Source: Bathynomus jamesi
Taxonomy: Eukaryota > Arthropoda > Malacostraca > Isopoda > Cirolanidae
NCBI GenBank assembly: GCA_023014485.1
Contig: JAJOZX010000088.1
Location: 248,001 to 312,000, forward strand
Direction: 5' to 3'
DNA: 64,000 bases
The notes beneath the pieces were generated by a model. It ran no database searches, had not been told where the DNA came from, and worked only from the letters and a program-made list of their open reading frames with translations. A program made the position numbers and the translations under genes. This document shows, one piece after another, positions 32,060 to 43,772 of this stretch. The first letter of the stretch is position 1. Every line of letters starts with the position of its first letter.

Positions 32060-33175
32060 TTTTATACAGTTATCGTCAGAAGTCTTAGGCACCCCATTGA
32101 ATTTTCCCTTATAAGAACAAGGAATCAGCTCTCAAATAGAGTTGCTTTCGAACCAAGAATTTTCCTAATTTGCAATGGCAAAACAACTTAAGAAATTAAA
32201 GAATGGCAAATTTTGTAAAAGTAAACTTCGAAGTGGACGTAAAAGAGCAAAGACCAATCGAGAAGAGAGACTTCTAAAACTCAATTCGATTAGAAATCGT
32301 AAAACATTATCGTTAGGCTTTCGTTTTAAGTTACAGAGGGCAGCTGGAACTATTGTGTCTAAGCGTACTGTTAGAAGAAGACCAAATGAATATGGATGAA
32401 AAGTTGTCAAGCAAGAAAAGAAAACTTCGCTGTCAGAGGTCAGTCGCAAAAAAAAAAAAAAAAAAAAAAAAAGGTTGCAATGGACAAAAGAACATGCAAA
32501 ATGGACGTCTGTAGTACAGTGGGCTCATGTATTTGATCTGGTGAAAGTAACCTTGATATAAGTCAAGCAAAGCTTGAATGTGGAAAATGACTACCTATGT
32601 TATTCCCAAATGTGTTTTATATATTTCAAAGGTTTCATTATTTGATAACCAGTAACTCTGTTTATTTTGCAGATTTGTAGGCCCTCTGGGACCATCAGAG
32701 TAAGGAGTAGAGTTAGCAAAACATATTCCCCTGATCGCATAGTTCCAACAGTAAAATTCGATTGAGACAATATTATGATGCGAAAAAGCATGTCTTCGTC
32801 AGACACTGGAAACCTGTTTCTCTGTAAGGGGGGAATTAAATTAATTCCACCACCTATGCGAACATTCTAGAGAAGATTATGAAGCCCTTTATAAAAAAAA
32901 TATATTCCCATATTTGACACAGCCGAGGATGTTATTTCAACAGGACAATGACCAATGCTGTACATCGCGCGTTACTAAAAATTAGTATGTAAAGGAGCAT
33001 GTCAGAGACAGACTGATCAAATAGTCTCCTCAGTCTCCCCATTGAATACCTATGGGCAGTTCTAAAGAATCGTATCCGGAAACACCAGTGTTCATAAAAA
33101 ATCTGAGCTACGTGCTACGTGCTTCCTGAGCTACAGGAAGAATGGAATAAAACTGGAAGTGCCATACTAGCTCCT
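32060..33175 (+). pseudogene. ancient Tc1-like transposase relic
   Basis: The left end near 32,070 (cagttatcgtcagaagtctt followed by aggcacc) is Tc1-like. The ORF 32,175-32,399 holds SKLRSGRKRAKTNREERLLK and AAGTIVSKRTVRRRPNEYG, a Tc1-type HTH domain. An A-run near 32,450 replaces part of the gene. RLQWTKEHAKW follows, then near 32,720 YSPDRIVPTVKFD and near 32,935 a frame with STGQ. A region equivalent to the SPDLNPIENLW motif is visible only as a decayed stretch near 33,040. Many stops and gaps show old age. No right terminal repeat was found. Confidence 0.75.
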
Positions 33176-33179
33176 TGTA

Positions 33180-33545
33180 GATTTTTATCTAGGAAGGAGC
33201 GGGCCAAGGGCGAACGCCCGCAAAAGTGACTCCTCCACAGAAGGAGGAGAGAGCCAAAATCCATGTCTTCAAGGTTCAATGATGCCACTTATTTTTTTAG
33301 AAATTTTTAAAAGCTTGTGTACTGTAGTGTATGAGATACATGTACGTGTAGTGAAGAATAGAGGGAGAAGCGTATTTGAGAGCATGCTAGACTGCTCACA
33401 GGGTAGATGAGACACGGAAAAAGATCAGCTACGGAGGACAGTGACAAGAGAAACGGGAGTTCCAGCACTCCCTGTCTCCTACCTAACATTCTTCCCCCCC
33501 TCCCCCAGTATTTCTCTGGTCGATTGGCATCTACAATCTCCTCCT
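33180..33545 (-). mobile_element. non-LTR 3' tail repeat, copy 2 (inverted)
   Basis: The minus strand corresponds to 30,241-30,625. Its 3' end on the minus strand reads gggcgttcgcccttggcccg then ctccttcctagataaaaat. See the first copy for interpretation. Confidence 0.6.
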
Positions 33546-33720
33546 CCTAATAATAGAGTATATGCCGTGAAGAGTTAAAAAAGTCATAAAAACGAGAAGA
33601 GGAAGCACAAAACAATAAATAATTACTGAATTTGCAGTAAGATGACTATTGTGAATGGTTCATTACATTATTACGTTTCTTTGTCCTTCTAAAAGCAAAT
33701 TCGATAGGGTGCCTGATACT
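33546..33720. other. short unassigned spacer
   Basis: AT-rich spacer between a LINE-tail repeat and the full-length LINE A copy. Confidence 0.5.
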
Positions 33721-34137
33721 TCAGACTATGACTATATATATATACACATATATATATGTTTCTACCTCGTAGTGTACAGACGTGTTTGTTTCCGCTCTCT
33801 TTAATATCCAAATAACGTGTTTATAAGTTCAGCGGTAAATTCTGTCTTATACCAGTGTGTATATTAAGTAGTAGTGAATTCGCGAAAATAATTTATTAAG
33901 TGAAAACCGGTTTCATATAGCGTGCACAAAGAAAAAAGAATCAACAGAAATTGAAACAATTCCAACGGAAAAACTGCTTTCTTGAGATTTTTCATTAGGC
34001 CAACAGAACAGACTCAGCAGACGAAATTCGAAAAAGCTATAAACATAAGGGTCAGTTTTACGCAGCCGAAATTTGAGAATTTGAGAAGCCGAAAGGAAGA
34101 AGAAAAAAATAAATAAGTAAAATAAATAAAGGGAAGA

Positions 34138-35168
34138 ATGGGAAAAAATACGAAGAAATGTGTTAATTGCTGCAAACTAAGAGAGCTAAATAAAGTTGGA
34201 TTATGCCGAATGGAATGCGCCGCGCCGCCCCAGCAATGGGACTGTAGAAGTGAAGCAGACCAAACCACAGGCTTAAAATGTATGCTCTGCAATACATTCA
34301 AACATTACGAATGCATGAATCTAGGTAAAAAAGACAGGAAAATGATAAACAGAATAAATAACAAAATCATAGGCCTTTATGGCTTCCTGTAGGTCAAGTG
34401 CATGGAAAAAAATAAGAATATAGTACAAAGAGCAATGCAAATGGGCAATACATGTTCACCGACAGATGACCAGGAAACACTAGATAACGCCGACACAACC
34501 GTAAACGAGGCACAGGACAACACACTACAGGAAAGCACACTACAGAGAGATGCAAAAGTAGCCTCAGAGGATGAAATACCCCCTGCAAAAGAGAGATATA
34601 ATAGGAACACGAAAGAGAAAGAGAAAGATACCAGGAACACTAATGAAAACTCGCCGAAGACAAAAAAAAACTGAGTAGGGAAGAAGTGGTGGCGGAACGG
34701 AAGAAAGCAATCGAATCACATAGGACTCGTAAGGAGATTAAACGACGGGCCACATGCGAATACTATAAAACAGGGTCGTGCAAATATGGATCAAACTGCA
34801 GGTACGGTCACGCAAAAAAATGCTTCAATATGATGGGGAATGGAAGATGCAGATACGGACAAAACTGCCACTTTTTCCACCCTCGTATGTGCAGACAGTC
34901 ATTGACAGAGAAAATGCCTAAATGTAGAGGGCCCATATTTTCACCAAAGGTTACGCAAAGAAGAGAACGGGAAAGAACAGATCTTATCCGAATTAGAAGT
35001 AACAACGAGAGCAAGGAAACAAATTTTTTAGAGGAAATGAGAACGATAAAAGCACAGCTTGCCCTACTAACAAGAAAGAACAGAACTCCGCAGATATATT
35101 CATCACACCATTACATACATCACCCCTCTATCCAACACCACCCACCAATAATACAACAACCACAATAG
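34138..35168 (+). pseudogene. LINE A ORF1, Cys-rich N-terminus and CCCH zinc fingers
   Basis: The first frame (34,138-34,392) has a Cys cluster (CVNCCKL, GLCRMEC, CMLCNTFKHYECMN) resembling a PHD/zinc-ribbon. A charged linker frame follows (34,402-34,674). The third frame (34,686-35,168) carries CEYYKTGSCKYGSNCRYGH and CFNMMGNGRCRYGQNCHFFH, two CCCH fingers of C-x7/8-C-x5-C-x3-H spacing, then a damaged third finger beginning CRQSLTEK, and a Gln/His-rich tail. CCCH fingers usually bind RNA, so a role in coating the LINE RNA is a reasonable inference. Two frame breaks separate the parts; ORF2 follows closely. Confidence 0.8.
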
Positions 35169-35269
35169 TATCAAGGGCCGCGACCCCAATTCTCCCAAAT
35201 GCAGCGGCTCAACCAATAACACCAAACAGGAACCGAGATCGACCAGGAAACGACCAGTGTATAGGAAAA

Positions 35270-38220
35270 CACGAAATTAAACACCCGATAAATATTTTAT
35301 GCACAAATATTCAAGGCCTCTACACGAACCATACAGGTTGCAAATTACAATACTTACAGAATTTAGCTACCGAAACCAGCATATATATCATATGCCTAAC
35401 GGAAACACTTACATAAATGCGAAAAAGGCTGTGAAAACTGCATCGAGGATACTGAAATAGCATTGCTGGACTACAACATACACAGAGCAGATAGATTGGC
35501 TGGACGAAGGGGAGGGTGTTGTATCTACGTGAAAAACACATACACATGTGAAGTGAAGGTAAACAAATCAAACAGCACAGTCGAAATTATTATGTTAGAA
35601 GTAAAAGAACTGAACCTGACCATTATGAACATCTACAGACCACCAAACACCACAAAAAGTTAATTCTACTTTGCTACAAATGAAATAGAAACTCCAGCAA
35701 CAAATATTCTAATTTTCGGAGATTTTAATTTTCCATTCATAACATGGAAGAAAACTGACGAAGTTATATATGTCGAGGAGTTTCACGGCAACATTACAAA
35801 AGATGATAGAATCCAAGCAACAATACTATTAGATATTATGGAACATTACGCCCTTACCCAGGAAATCTGTGAAGCCACAAAAAGAAAGAAGTTTTGGATT
35901 TAATCTTGACAAATAACAACGAGATAATAATAAATAAAAACGTAACGCACACAAATTTATCCGACCATAACCTCATCGATATACAATTGAAGTTAGCACC
36001 CAGAGGTCTGAAAACGTATCCTAGGGAGTCAGAAGGAATATTTGAAGGTTTAAATATAAATTCAAAGAAAGTAAATTGGGAAAACGTAAATAAAGATTTT
36101 CTGAAAGGAAGTAAATTGGAAATTGCTACTTCACGAGAAGACTCCACAAGAAATACTATGCATAATAGAGACTGAAACCAAACCAATAATACTGAAACAT
36201 ATTCCAGAGAGACAGAAAAGAAAATGTAGCAAGCTCGAGAGGAAAATCAGGACACTATTCAGGCAACGAAAACAAACCGTAAAACATCTCCACAGATGCA
36301 GAACTGATGCAAAGAGACTCAAACTAGAGAGGAAACTTGTCGAAATAGAAATGGACGTAAAGCAAACATTCATACATAAGACAAACGAGAAGGGAAACAA
36401 GGTAGCAGAAAACATAAAAAATAACCCAAAATACTTCTACACGTTTGCCAAAAGGAAAATGCAGTGTAAGGAGAGTATTGGTCCGTTGATAGACGGGGAG
36501 GCCAAATACACAAATAAGCCGAAAAAATAAGCGAACTGCTTTAAGAACAATTTAAATCCGTGTTTAGCACCCCTAAGTCCGAGATGGAAGTAGAAAACCC
36601 AAACGAATTTTTCGACATAGATACAAATCAGTCAAGAACAAATTCCGGCACAAACCTATTAATGGACTTCGAGTTCACTGAAAGAGATGTAATTAAGGCT
36701 TTATCACATATGCGACACAATTCGGCACCAGGGCCAGACACATGGAGTGCCACGTTTCTGAAGAAATATAAAGAGAGTATTGCCAAACCGCTATAATTAC
36801 TATGTAGGAAATCATTCAACACAGGACAAATTCCACTCCCCTTAAAAAACGAGAACATTGCCCCCCTATTTAAAGGTGGTAACAGAGCAATGGCCAAGAA
36901 TTATCAGCCAGTGGCTCTCACCTCATACCTTATAAAGTGCTTTGAACGTATAATTAGAGGCAAAACTACCTACTACCTAAGAAAAAGACTTATACAATCC
37001 AAATCAACATGGCTTCAGGGCTGGAAGATCATGTCCATCACAGCATCTACATCACCAGGAGAAAATATTGGAAACATTGTGTCGAGGATAAAACATATAT
37101 GTAATATATACTGACTTTGCTAAAGCCTTCGATAAATGTGACCATGGAATCATAGCACACAAACTTAAGAATGCAGGAATTACTGGAAAGCTAGGAAGAT
37201 GAATATTTAATTTCTTGACGCAAAGAACTCAGAGTGGTGGTAAACGGAGTCAAATCGGAAGTCTCGGAAGTCGTGAGCTCTGTCCCACAAAGGACAGTAT
37301 TAGCTCCCTTGCTGTTCATAATAATGATTGCAGATATTAAGGACAGTATTGTATCATGTTTCGCAGATGACACAAAGATATTTAAGGAAATAGTGAACGA
37401 AGTGACATAAGAAAATTATAAAACGACATTGAAACATTATTCCAGTGGGCAGAAGACAACTATATGAAGTTCAACGAAGAAAAATTCCAACTTCTAAGAT
37501 ATGGTAATAATAGGGAGATGCAGAATAATAGGTACAAAACTCTGCAAGACAAACAGATAACACCAAATCTACAAGTCAGGAATCTTGGAGTAATATTATC
37601 TTCGGATGCAGAATTCAGAGAGCACTACAACATCAAAATTACAACGGCTAGAAAAATAATGGGAAGCATCTGGAGAAGCTTCCGCAGCAGAAAAGCAAAC
37701 ATCATGCTCAAATTATGGAAGAGTCTAGTCCTACCAATAATTGAGTACTGCTCAGTACTCACAAGCACATACAGAAAAAAGACAGGACTTTTACGACTAA
37801 GATAGAAGAAACGGAAGGTGAAGACTACTGGTCTCGACTACAATCCTTGAAACTGTACTCTCTCGAAAGAAGGCGCAAGCGGTACACAATAATATACATC
37901 TGGAAAATACTTGAGGGCTTTGTTCCTAACCTTAGAAATGAAATAGAAACCAACTGGAATGAGAGAAGAGGCAGATTTTGTACTGTCCCAGCTGCTGTGG
38001 GACAGAGGTCCATGAAAACGAGGATGGAAAATACCCTCAGAATACGAGGCCCAAAGCTTTTCAATGCTCTACCAAAAGAAGTAAGGAATGTCCACCAGAC
38101 CGACCTGAATAACTTCAAGAAGATTCCTGTGGAAAGTCCCTGACCAGCCATGCGTAACTGGCTACGAGGGCAGATCAGACAGCGATTCCCTCCTTCACCA
38201 AATCCCGCAAATGAGGCGGG
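35270..38220 (+). pseudogene. LINE A ORF2: endonuclease and reverse transcriptase, decayed
   Basis: The AP-endonuclease region starts near 35,290 (ILCTNIQGLYTN, IICLTETL) and includes GRRGGCCIYVKN and, at 35,894, DLILTNNNEIIINKNVTHTN then LSDHNLIDIQLK. Reverse transcriptase follows: RKRQTV-type basic linker, HNSAPGPDTWSATFLKKYK, AKNYQPVALTSYLIKCFERI, a broken palm region (TDFAKAFDKCD in another frame, CFADDTKIFK near 37,350), MKFNEEKFQLLRYGN, QVRNLGVILSSD and a C-terminus RIRGPKLFNALPKEVRN. The order matches the inverted copy. Multiple frameshifts and stops are present. Confidence 0.85.
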
Positions 38221-38285
38221 ATGCTGCAGAGGGGTCGACCATAGGTCGATCCTTAACCGTCGTTCGAACTCACACACGAAGTAAG

Positions 38286-38319
<34 letters not shown>

Positions 38320-38322
<3 letters not shown>

Positions 38323-39220
38323 GGCGTCCCAAAAAAATGTATACACACTTTAAATACTTATAAAGGCAGTGTTTATAAAAATACATTTCATTTTCAAAAT
38401 GTAATAGAATCTACAGACATTATTTAATTGTTTTGTCAACGCCTGTTTTCAAACTGACGTCCGTTCTGGTCCAGGCACTGCTGATAACGCGAAGCAATGG
38501 AATCGCAAACATCACGAAACATTTCGTTTGGTATTTGTGTGCATTCTCGTTCAATGGCTGCTCTCAATTCAGCGACTGTTGCAGGTTTTATAGCGTAGAC
38601 TTTGTCTTTTAAGTATCCCCATAAAAAAGTCTAGTGGTGTGAGGTCTGGTGAACGCGGAGGGTATTCTACGAAACCCCTTCGTCCAGTCCACATCCACAT
38701 CGTGCCAAGTACCACTCGCAATACTCCACTCTTCGGTCCGGATCATCTTCATTAATAGCATGGACTAATCTTGGAATGTAACTTTTCCATTGACAGCGCT
38801 TCAAAATGCGTTGGACAGACGATTCTGAAATTCCTACCTCACGACTCGCTTGCCGCACAGATTTTCTTGGACTTTGGTGATACGTTTCCAGTACTCTTTC
38901 TTGCTTTGTGGGGCTTGTCGATGTCCGTGGTCTTCCGGAACGCTTCTTGTGGACATTCTGAACAGTTCCATCGGCTTCAAACTTATCTCTAATTCGAGTG
39001 ATGGTAAGTCGCGTTGGTGGATCTGTTTGAAACTCTCTCCTAAACTGTCTTTGCACTTCAACTGCGTTTTCACACTTCCAGTAGCATTTTAGAATGAATT
39101 TCCTTTGTTCAAAGCTTAGTCTGACTGCCATTATTAATTCTAATGGGTTTAACTTGGAAAGAAAGAAACATCAATTGAGCTATCAGCTGTTAAAGTGTGT
39201 ATACATTTTTTTGGGACGCC

Positions 39221-39223
<3 letters not shown>
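38320..39223 (-). mobile_element. mariner-type deletion derivative with perfect ends
   Basis: This is a 904-bp element with 34-bp perfect inverted repeats beginning cagggcgtcccaaaaaaatg, flanked by TA inside TA microsatellites. On the minus strand it encodes an N-terminal DNA-binding part (38,667-39,131: [40 protein letters not shown] order approximate, [26 protein letters not shown]) and a remnant of the last catalytic region (SPDLTPLDFFMG). The region with the first two catalytic acids is deleted. Intact ends and low decay suggest a non-autonomous element mobilised in trans. Confidence 0.88.
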
Positions 39224-39260
<37 letters not shown>

Positions 39261-39286
39261 TGTATATATATATATATATATATAAG
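39224..39286. repeat. (TA)n microsatellite
   Basis: TA repeats with one 'ctg' interruption between the mariner derivative and the Penelope-like fragment. Confidence 0.97.
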
Positions 39287-39289
39287 CAA

Positions 39290-40407
39290 ACAACCACAGG
39301 GAAAAGGAAAAGGAAACAAGAAAGTCCGAGCGCTTTCGTGATATATTCACATCTTCAAGGAGAAACAGAAAATAGACGGAGATTACAAAGTAAATGAGTT
39401 AAATACACAAGCAAAAAAATAAAATAAAAAAATTCCCAATCGGCAACTCAAATTAAAGACCATAAAACCCTCTAAAGATTTTTTCTATAGATAACATAAT
39501 CTGTAGGCTGCTAAATTACTAAATATAAAAGAACTATATAGCTGAAATTAGACAAAAAACCAGTACAGAGAACAAAAATTATTATAACGGTTATTAGAAC
39601 TAGTATTTAATTAAAACAGGCAATTAAGTGGCAAGAATTTAATGAAAACAAAGGGAATGGTGCCATCGTCTTACAGAATATTTCAAAATTTCTACAAACA
39701 GTCTGAAAAAATTGTTTTCCCAATAGCCAACCAGTTGAAAAGTCCAATAAACCACCCAGCACCCAAAGATTATAAACGAAAGAAATATTACAATTAAAAT
39801 GGACACATAAGCATGTTAACAGTTCTTAAAATAATATTTATTTAACCAAGGCAAACCGTTAAGGGGCAAGAAGAATGCGGTCAAGAAAACAATAGGCCTT
39901 CGCCAACTTTCTAACAATGCCCGAGTCTAATTTATACAGCCCAGGGCTAATATTAAGGACTAAGTCCGCATTATTCTTGATCACACTTGATGCAAGTATA
40001 TTTCTGCTAACAATAGATTTACTAAACCTTAATTTGGAAGCATTTTTCTAGTCAATGGGATGATTAGTATCTCTTACGTGAATGAAAATGGCGTTAGATT
40101 CCTGGCCACTTCTTATACTGTATTGATGCTGCTTAATACGTAACTCAAGGGTCTTACCAGTTTGGCCAATGTAAAATTTATTACATATTGTGCATGGGAT
40201 TTTATATGCACAACCATGTTCATTTAAAGGGGAGTTCTTAATCAATGAATTCTTAATTACATCTAAATTTTTGAACGCAATATTTACGTTAAAAGTCCTC
40301 AGCAGATTCGGCAGGTCAAGGAAATTTTTTCTGAATGGTAACACTAAAACATTTTTTGTGTTATAAAGAATCTTGTCCTTTACTTCGTAGAAGGTTTTCT
40401 TTGCCAT
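39290..40407 (-). mobile_element. Penelope-like element, 3' fragment with GIY-YIG endonuclease
   Basis: On the minus strand from 40,407, MAKKTFYEVKDKILYN leads to a linker then KIPCTICNKFYIGQTGKTLE, which contains the variant GIY-YIG motif (KFYIGQTG) of Penelope-like elements preceded by a CxxC. RIKQHQYSIRSGQESNAIFI and HVRDTNHPID follow, a stop, then SIVSRNILASSVIKNNADLV and SPGLYKLDSGIVR in the same direction. The 3' end near 39,300 contains cttgaagatgtgaatatatc and acgaaagcgctcggactttc. The reverse transcriptase portion is absent. Same family type as 24,001-24,845. Confidence 0.85.
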
Positions 40408-42050
40408 TTTTAAGGACGTCTCTTCCCCTGATAAAGCTGAATTCTTCGCTCAAACTTTTGCTTCCAACTCAACCTTGGACGATTTCGGTGCTGTTCCTCC
40501 ATCTCCTCCTCCCTCTGACTTAATTATGTCTGAAATTAGAATCTCTTCCAAAGATGTTCTTTCTGCCCTATCTGGGCTGAACTCTAGGAAGGTGTACGGT
40601 CCTGATGGGCTTCCTCTTGTTGTTCTCAAGAACTGTGCTTCTGTGCTATCACCCTGCATAGGCAAACTCTTTCGTCTTTGTCTTTCAGTACTTTTCCTTC
40701 TTGCTAGAAGTTTGCTTTTATTCAGCCTGTCCCAAAGAATGGGAACTGCCCTCAACCCTCCAACTATCGTCCAATTGCTTTGATTTCTTGCTTTTCTAAA
40801 GTTTTTGAATCTACCCTTAATAGGAAAATTCTTAAACATCTCTTTTCTCACAATCTTCTTTCAGATCGTCAGTATGGGTTCTGCAATGGACACTCTACTG
40901 GCTATCTTGCATATCTCTGACTCTTGGTCATCCTCCTTTCGGGATTTCGGTGAAATCTTTGCTGTTGCGCTAGACATATCAAAAGTTTTTGATAGAGTCT
41001 GGCACAAATCCTGCTTTCTTTGGCCTGCTGTTGTAGATGGCCACTGGTCTTCTCATAAAGCTATTAATAGTGGTGTTCCTCAGGGTTCTGTCCTGTCACC
41101 CACTCTTTTCCTTTTATTTATGAACGATCTATTAAGTCGCATTTCCTGTCGATGATTCCATTCTTCACTTCTACATCCGCCTCACAAAACGTCCCTCTCA
41201 ACAGACACTCAATGCTTCGCCTAGGACGGCTATGGTACACCTGACTTCTCGTCTTTCTACTATCTCTGATTGGGGCAGAGAAAGCTTTGTGGCTTTCAAT
41301 GCCTCAAAAACTCAGTTTCTCTATCTGTCTACTCGTCAAAACCTTCCACACGACTATCCCCTTACCTTCAAAAATACACAACTCAATTCTTCCTCTTCTC
41401 TTAAAATTCTTGACATTTCCTTTTCTTGTGATCTTTCCTGGTAAGATCATATATACTCTCTTTCTAAAACAGCTTCTAAGAGGTTAGGTGTGCTGTACCA
41501 GCTTCGCAGTTTCTTCATCCCGACTCAACTGCTGTTTCTGTACAGAGGTCTTGTCCGCCCCTGTACGGCATGCGCTTCTCATGTGTGGGGGTAGAGCTAG
41601 TCAAGTAGAGCTCTGTACAGCTCTACTTGACCAGCGGAATCAAAGGCTTTTCGTTTCCAATTCCCCGCCTCTTACTGACTGTTTTCGATCTCTCTCTCTT
41701 CGCCGCAATGTTGCCTCACTTTACTATCGCTCTTATAACGGACATTGCTCTTCTGAACTCTCTAACTGCATGCCTCCTCCTTTAAGGAGAGCCCGCAGTA
41801 CCAGACTTTCGACACATTCTTACTCCTTTTCTGTCCAACTCTGTAACGCAAGGGTTAATTGGTATTTTCAATCTTTCATCTACTCAACTAGTCAACTCTG
41901 GAACAATCTTCCTCAATTCATCTTTCCCTCGTCTCTGACCTCCAGGTCTTTCAAACGCAGAGTGTCCAGGCATCATGAAAACCGTGGGCCTTGATTTTGG
42001 CTCTTGTTGGCATTCGCCCTTGGCCTCTCCTTCTTGCCTAAAAAAAAAAA
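40408..42050 (+). pseudogene. LINE C fragment 1, reverse transcriptase to 3' tail
   Basis: Reverse transcriptase remnants run in order: SSKDVLSALSGLNSRKVYGP and DGLPLVVLKNCASVLSPCI (40,540-40,690), a region equivalent to NYRPIALISC in another frame (about 40,765), FAVALDISKVFDRVWHKS (40,960), INSGVPQGSVLSPTLFLLFM (41,065), then a frame break over the catalytic Asp pair near 41,150. LSTISDWGRESFVAFNASKT, the C-terminal SLRRNVASLYYRSYNGHCSS and WNNLPQFIFPSSLTSRSFKR follow. The 3' tail is ggctcttgttggcattcgcc, then cttggcctctcc and an A-run at 42,041. A 5' truncation and several frameshifts are present. Confidence 0.85.
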
Positions 42051-42725
42051 AAATATATATATATATATATATAAAATTCATTTTTAATTATTATAATAAA
42101 AAGGCTTTTATTATTTAAAATGCAGTACAGTATATAAAATATGGAAGCAGGAGAAACTTTATTTCTTGTTGTATACATTAATTATTTATTACGAACATTT
42201 AATTTCCAATGCGATCACAGTATAAAGTTTTGTAATTAAATATTTTTAAATATTTGCCTAGTTTTCCAGGTGCTTAATCTATATTTAGGTGTAGTAGAAA
42301 ATTCTTAATCCCGAAAGATATAAAAAAAATTGAATTTGAAGTTGGATCTTTTATTGCGAACTTATTTATTGAGCAATGAATAAAGAGTGAAAGGTTGTCC
42401 CCGGATTACTTTGTCGTTCTTACTCTCTTAAGTCTGGGAAATAATAATGAGGACTTTCCTTGGGGTATTGAATACGAAATTGGTAGCGAAAGCCATGAGT
42501 CTACTGGATGTCAACCACGGCCCTGTTTCAGCTTTGGACCTACCATTTTACACACTACTTTGATTAAATTACTAAAATTTACCACATTCACTGGGACGGC
42601 GTCGTTAGTTCCCACATAATATTTATAAAAAAATGATTGTCAGTCACTCCCTTGTGATCATTACTTGAACCATATATATCACAATCGGGTATGAAACACG
42701 TCGTTAGAAAAATACTTATTATATA
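42051..42725. other. AT-rich sequence, no gene recognised
   Basis: TA repeats at 42,052-42,072 follow the LINE poly(A). The remainder is AT-rich without recognisable coding or terminal repeats. Confidence 0.5.
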
Positions 42726-43135
42726 CAAGGTGTCCCAGAAGTCAGTTTACCGATGAAAATGTTTTCTCCTGATGATTATTCTAAACATTATGACAATATT
42801 TTTTACAGCAAAAAGCCAGCATGTCTTCAGGACCTTAAAGACTACATTTGTGAAGAATTCCAGCTCTTAAGCTCTTAAGCAATGATAAGGAACTATGTAA
42901 AGCAATTTGCCGGTCAACCGTTGACAGATACAAGATGTGCATCGAACAACATGAACGACATTTTGAAGTTATTGTAACCAGAATTATTCTCATGTTTTGT
43001 AAATATGTTTCAGAAATTTTTTTTCTTTCTTTGTTTTCTTGTTTTGTAAATATATTTATGACACAAATTTTTTTCTTTGTAGTAAACTCACCTTAGGAGA
43101 ACAATTTTTCGATAAACTGACTTTTGGGACACTAG
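42726..43135 (+). mobile_element. mariner-like deletion derivative, about 410 bp
   Basis: The left end caaggtgtcccagaagtcag followed by tttaccga, and the right end (complement tagtgtcccaaaagtcagtt then tatcga), form inverted repeats. The interior retains a C-terminal transposase scrap: SKKPACLQDLKDYICEEFQL followed by a region ending CIEQHERHFEVI in another frame. The DNA-binding and catalytic regions are missing. Confidence 0.7.
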
Positions 43136-43159
43136 GTATTTAAGTCATAGATATAAAAA

Positions 43160-43193
<34 letters not shown>

Positions 43194-43195
<2 letters not shown>

Positions 43196-43706
43196 TAAAG
43201 AACGACGCTTGTATAGGAGAACATTCCGCGCAAGATGAGAAGAGAGAACGAACAAATGAAAAAAATGAGGTAACCACCCGGGAATCGAACCCGGGACCTT
43301 CCGATTGCCGGTCAGATATGATAACCATTACACCACGGGCCTCACTCGAACAAATGCCGTAATTCTTCTACATACGCGCAGAAACCAATGCCCCAAGGGG
43401 GCGCGGAATGTTCTCCTATACAAGCGTCGTTCTTAACGTTATTTATACTGCGTGTTCTTTGCAGTTGAAATGTATATATAGATACGGCATGCGGGAGGTG
43501 CCCCCTTGGGGCATTGGTTTCTGCGCGTATGTAGAAGAATTACGGCATTTGTTCGAGTGAGGCCCGTGGTGTAATGGTTATCATATCTGACCGGCAATCG
43601 GAAGATCCCGGGTTCGATTCCCGGGTGGTTACCTCATTTTTCATTTGTTCGTTCTCTCTTCTCATCTTGCGCGGAATGTTCTCCTATACAAGCGTCGTTC
43701 TTTACG
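43194..43706. mobile_element. inverted pair of tRNA-derived SINEs forming a long hairpin
   Basis: The left arm (43,194-43,402) is the near-exact inverse of the right arm (43,501-43,706), separated by about 98 bp. Each arm holds a tRNA-like domain: plus strand 43,561-43,631 and minus strand 43,270-43,340. A-box-like tggtgtaatggttatcat is followed by gaccggcaatcggaagatcc and a strong T-arm/B box (cccgggttcgattcccggg). The acceptor stem does not pair properly, so these are SINE heads rather than working tRNA genes. The tail gcggaatgttctcctataca occurs three times (both arms and the loop). The flanks are TA repeats. Confidence 0.85.
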
Positions 43707-43737
43707 TTATTTATACTGCGTGTTCTTTGCAGTTGAA

Positions 43738-43740
<3 letters not shown>

Positions 43741-43768
<28 letters not shown>

Positions 43769-43772
43769 ATAT
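43741..43772. repeat. (TA)n microsatellite
   Basis: TA repeats immediately right of the SINE pair; a matching run lies left at 43,167-43,192. Confidence 0.95.

Larger units (their letters stand above)
33721..38317 (+). mobile_element. LINE A, copy 1, near full length
   Basis: The element is about 4.6 kb: a 5' UTR beginning ctatgactatatatata and tctacctcgtagtgtacaga, ORF1 at 34,138-35,168, ORF2 at about 35,270-38,220, then a 3' UTR ending in a TA tract (38,290-38,317). The inverse copy at 57,405-61,935 starts and ends at matching places, which fixes the boundaries. Both copies carry frame errors and stops, so this one is not autonomous. Immediately beyond the TA tract lies the mariner at 38,320. 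Confidence 0.9.

Noticed and set aside
37825..38346. 173-codon minus-strand ORF
   Set aside because: It is the shadow of the LINE A C-terminal reverse transcriptase region and begins in TA repeat.
43561..43631. Functional tRNA gene
   Set aside because: The T-arm is good, but acceptor strands do not pair, and the segment sits in an inverted SINE pair with a long shared tail.
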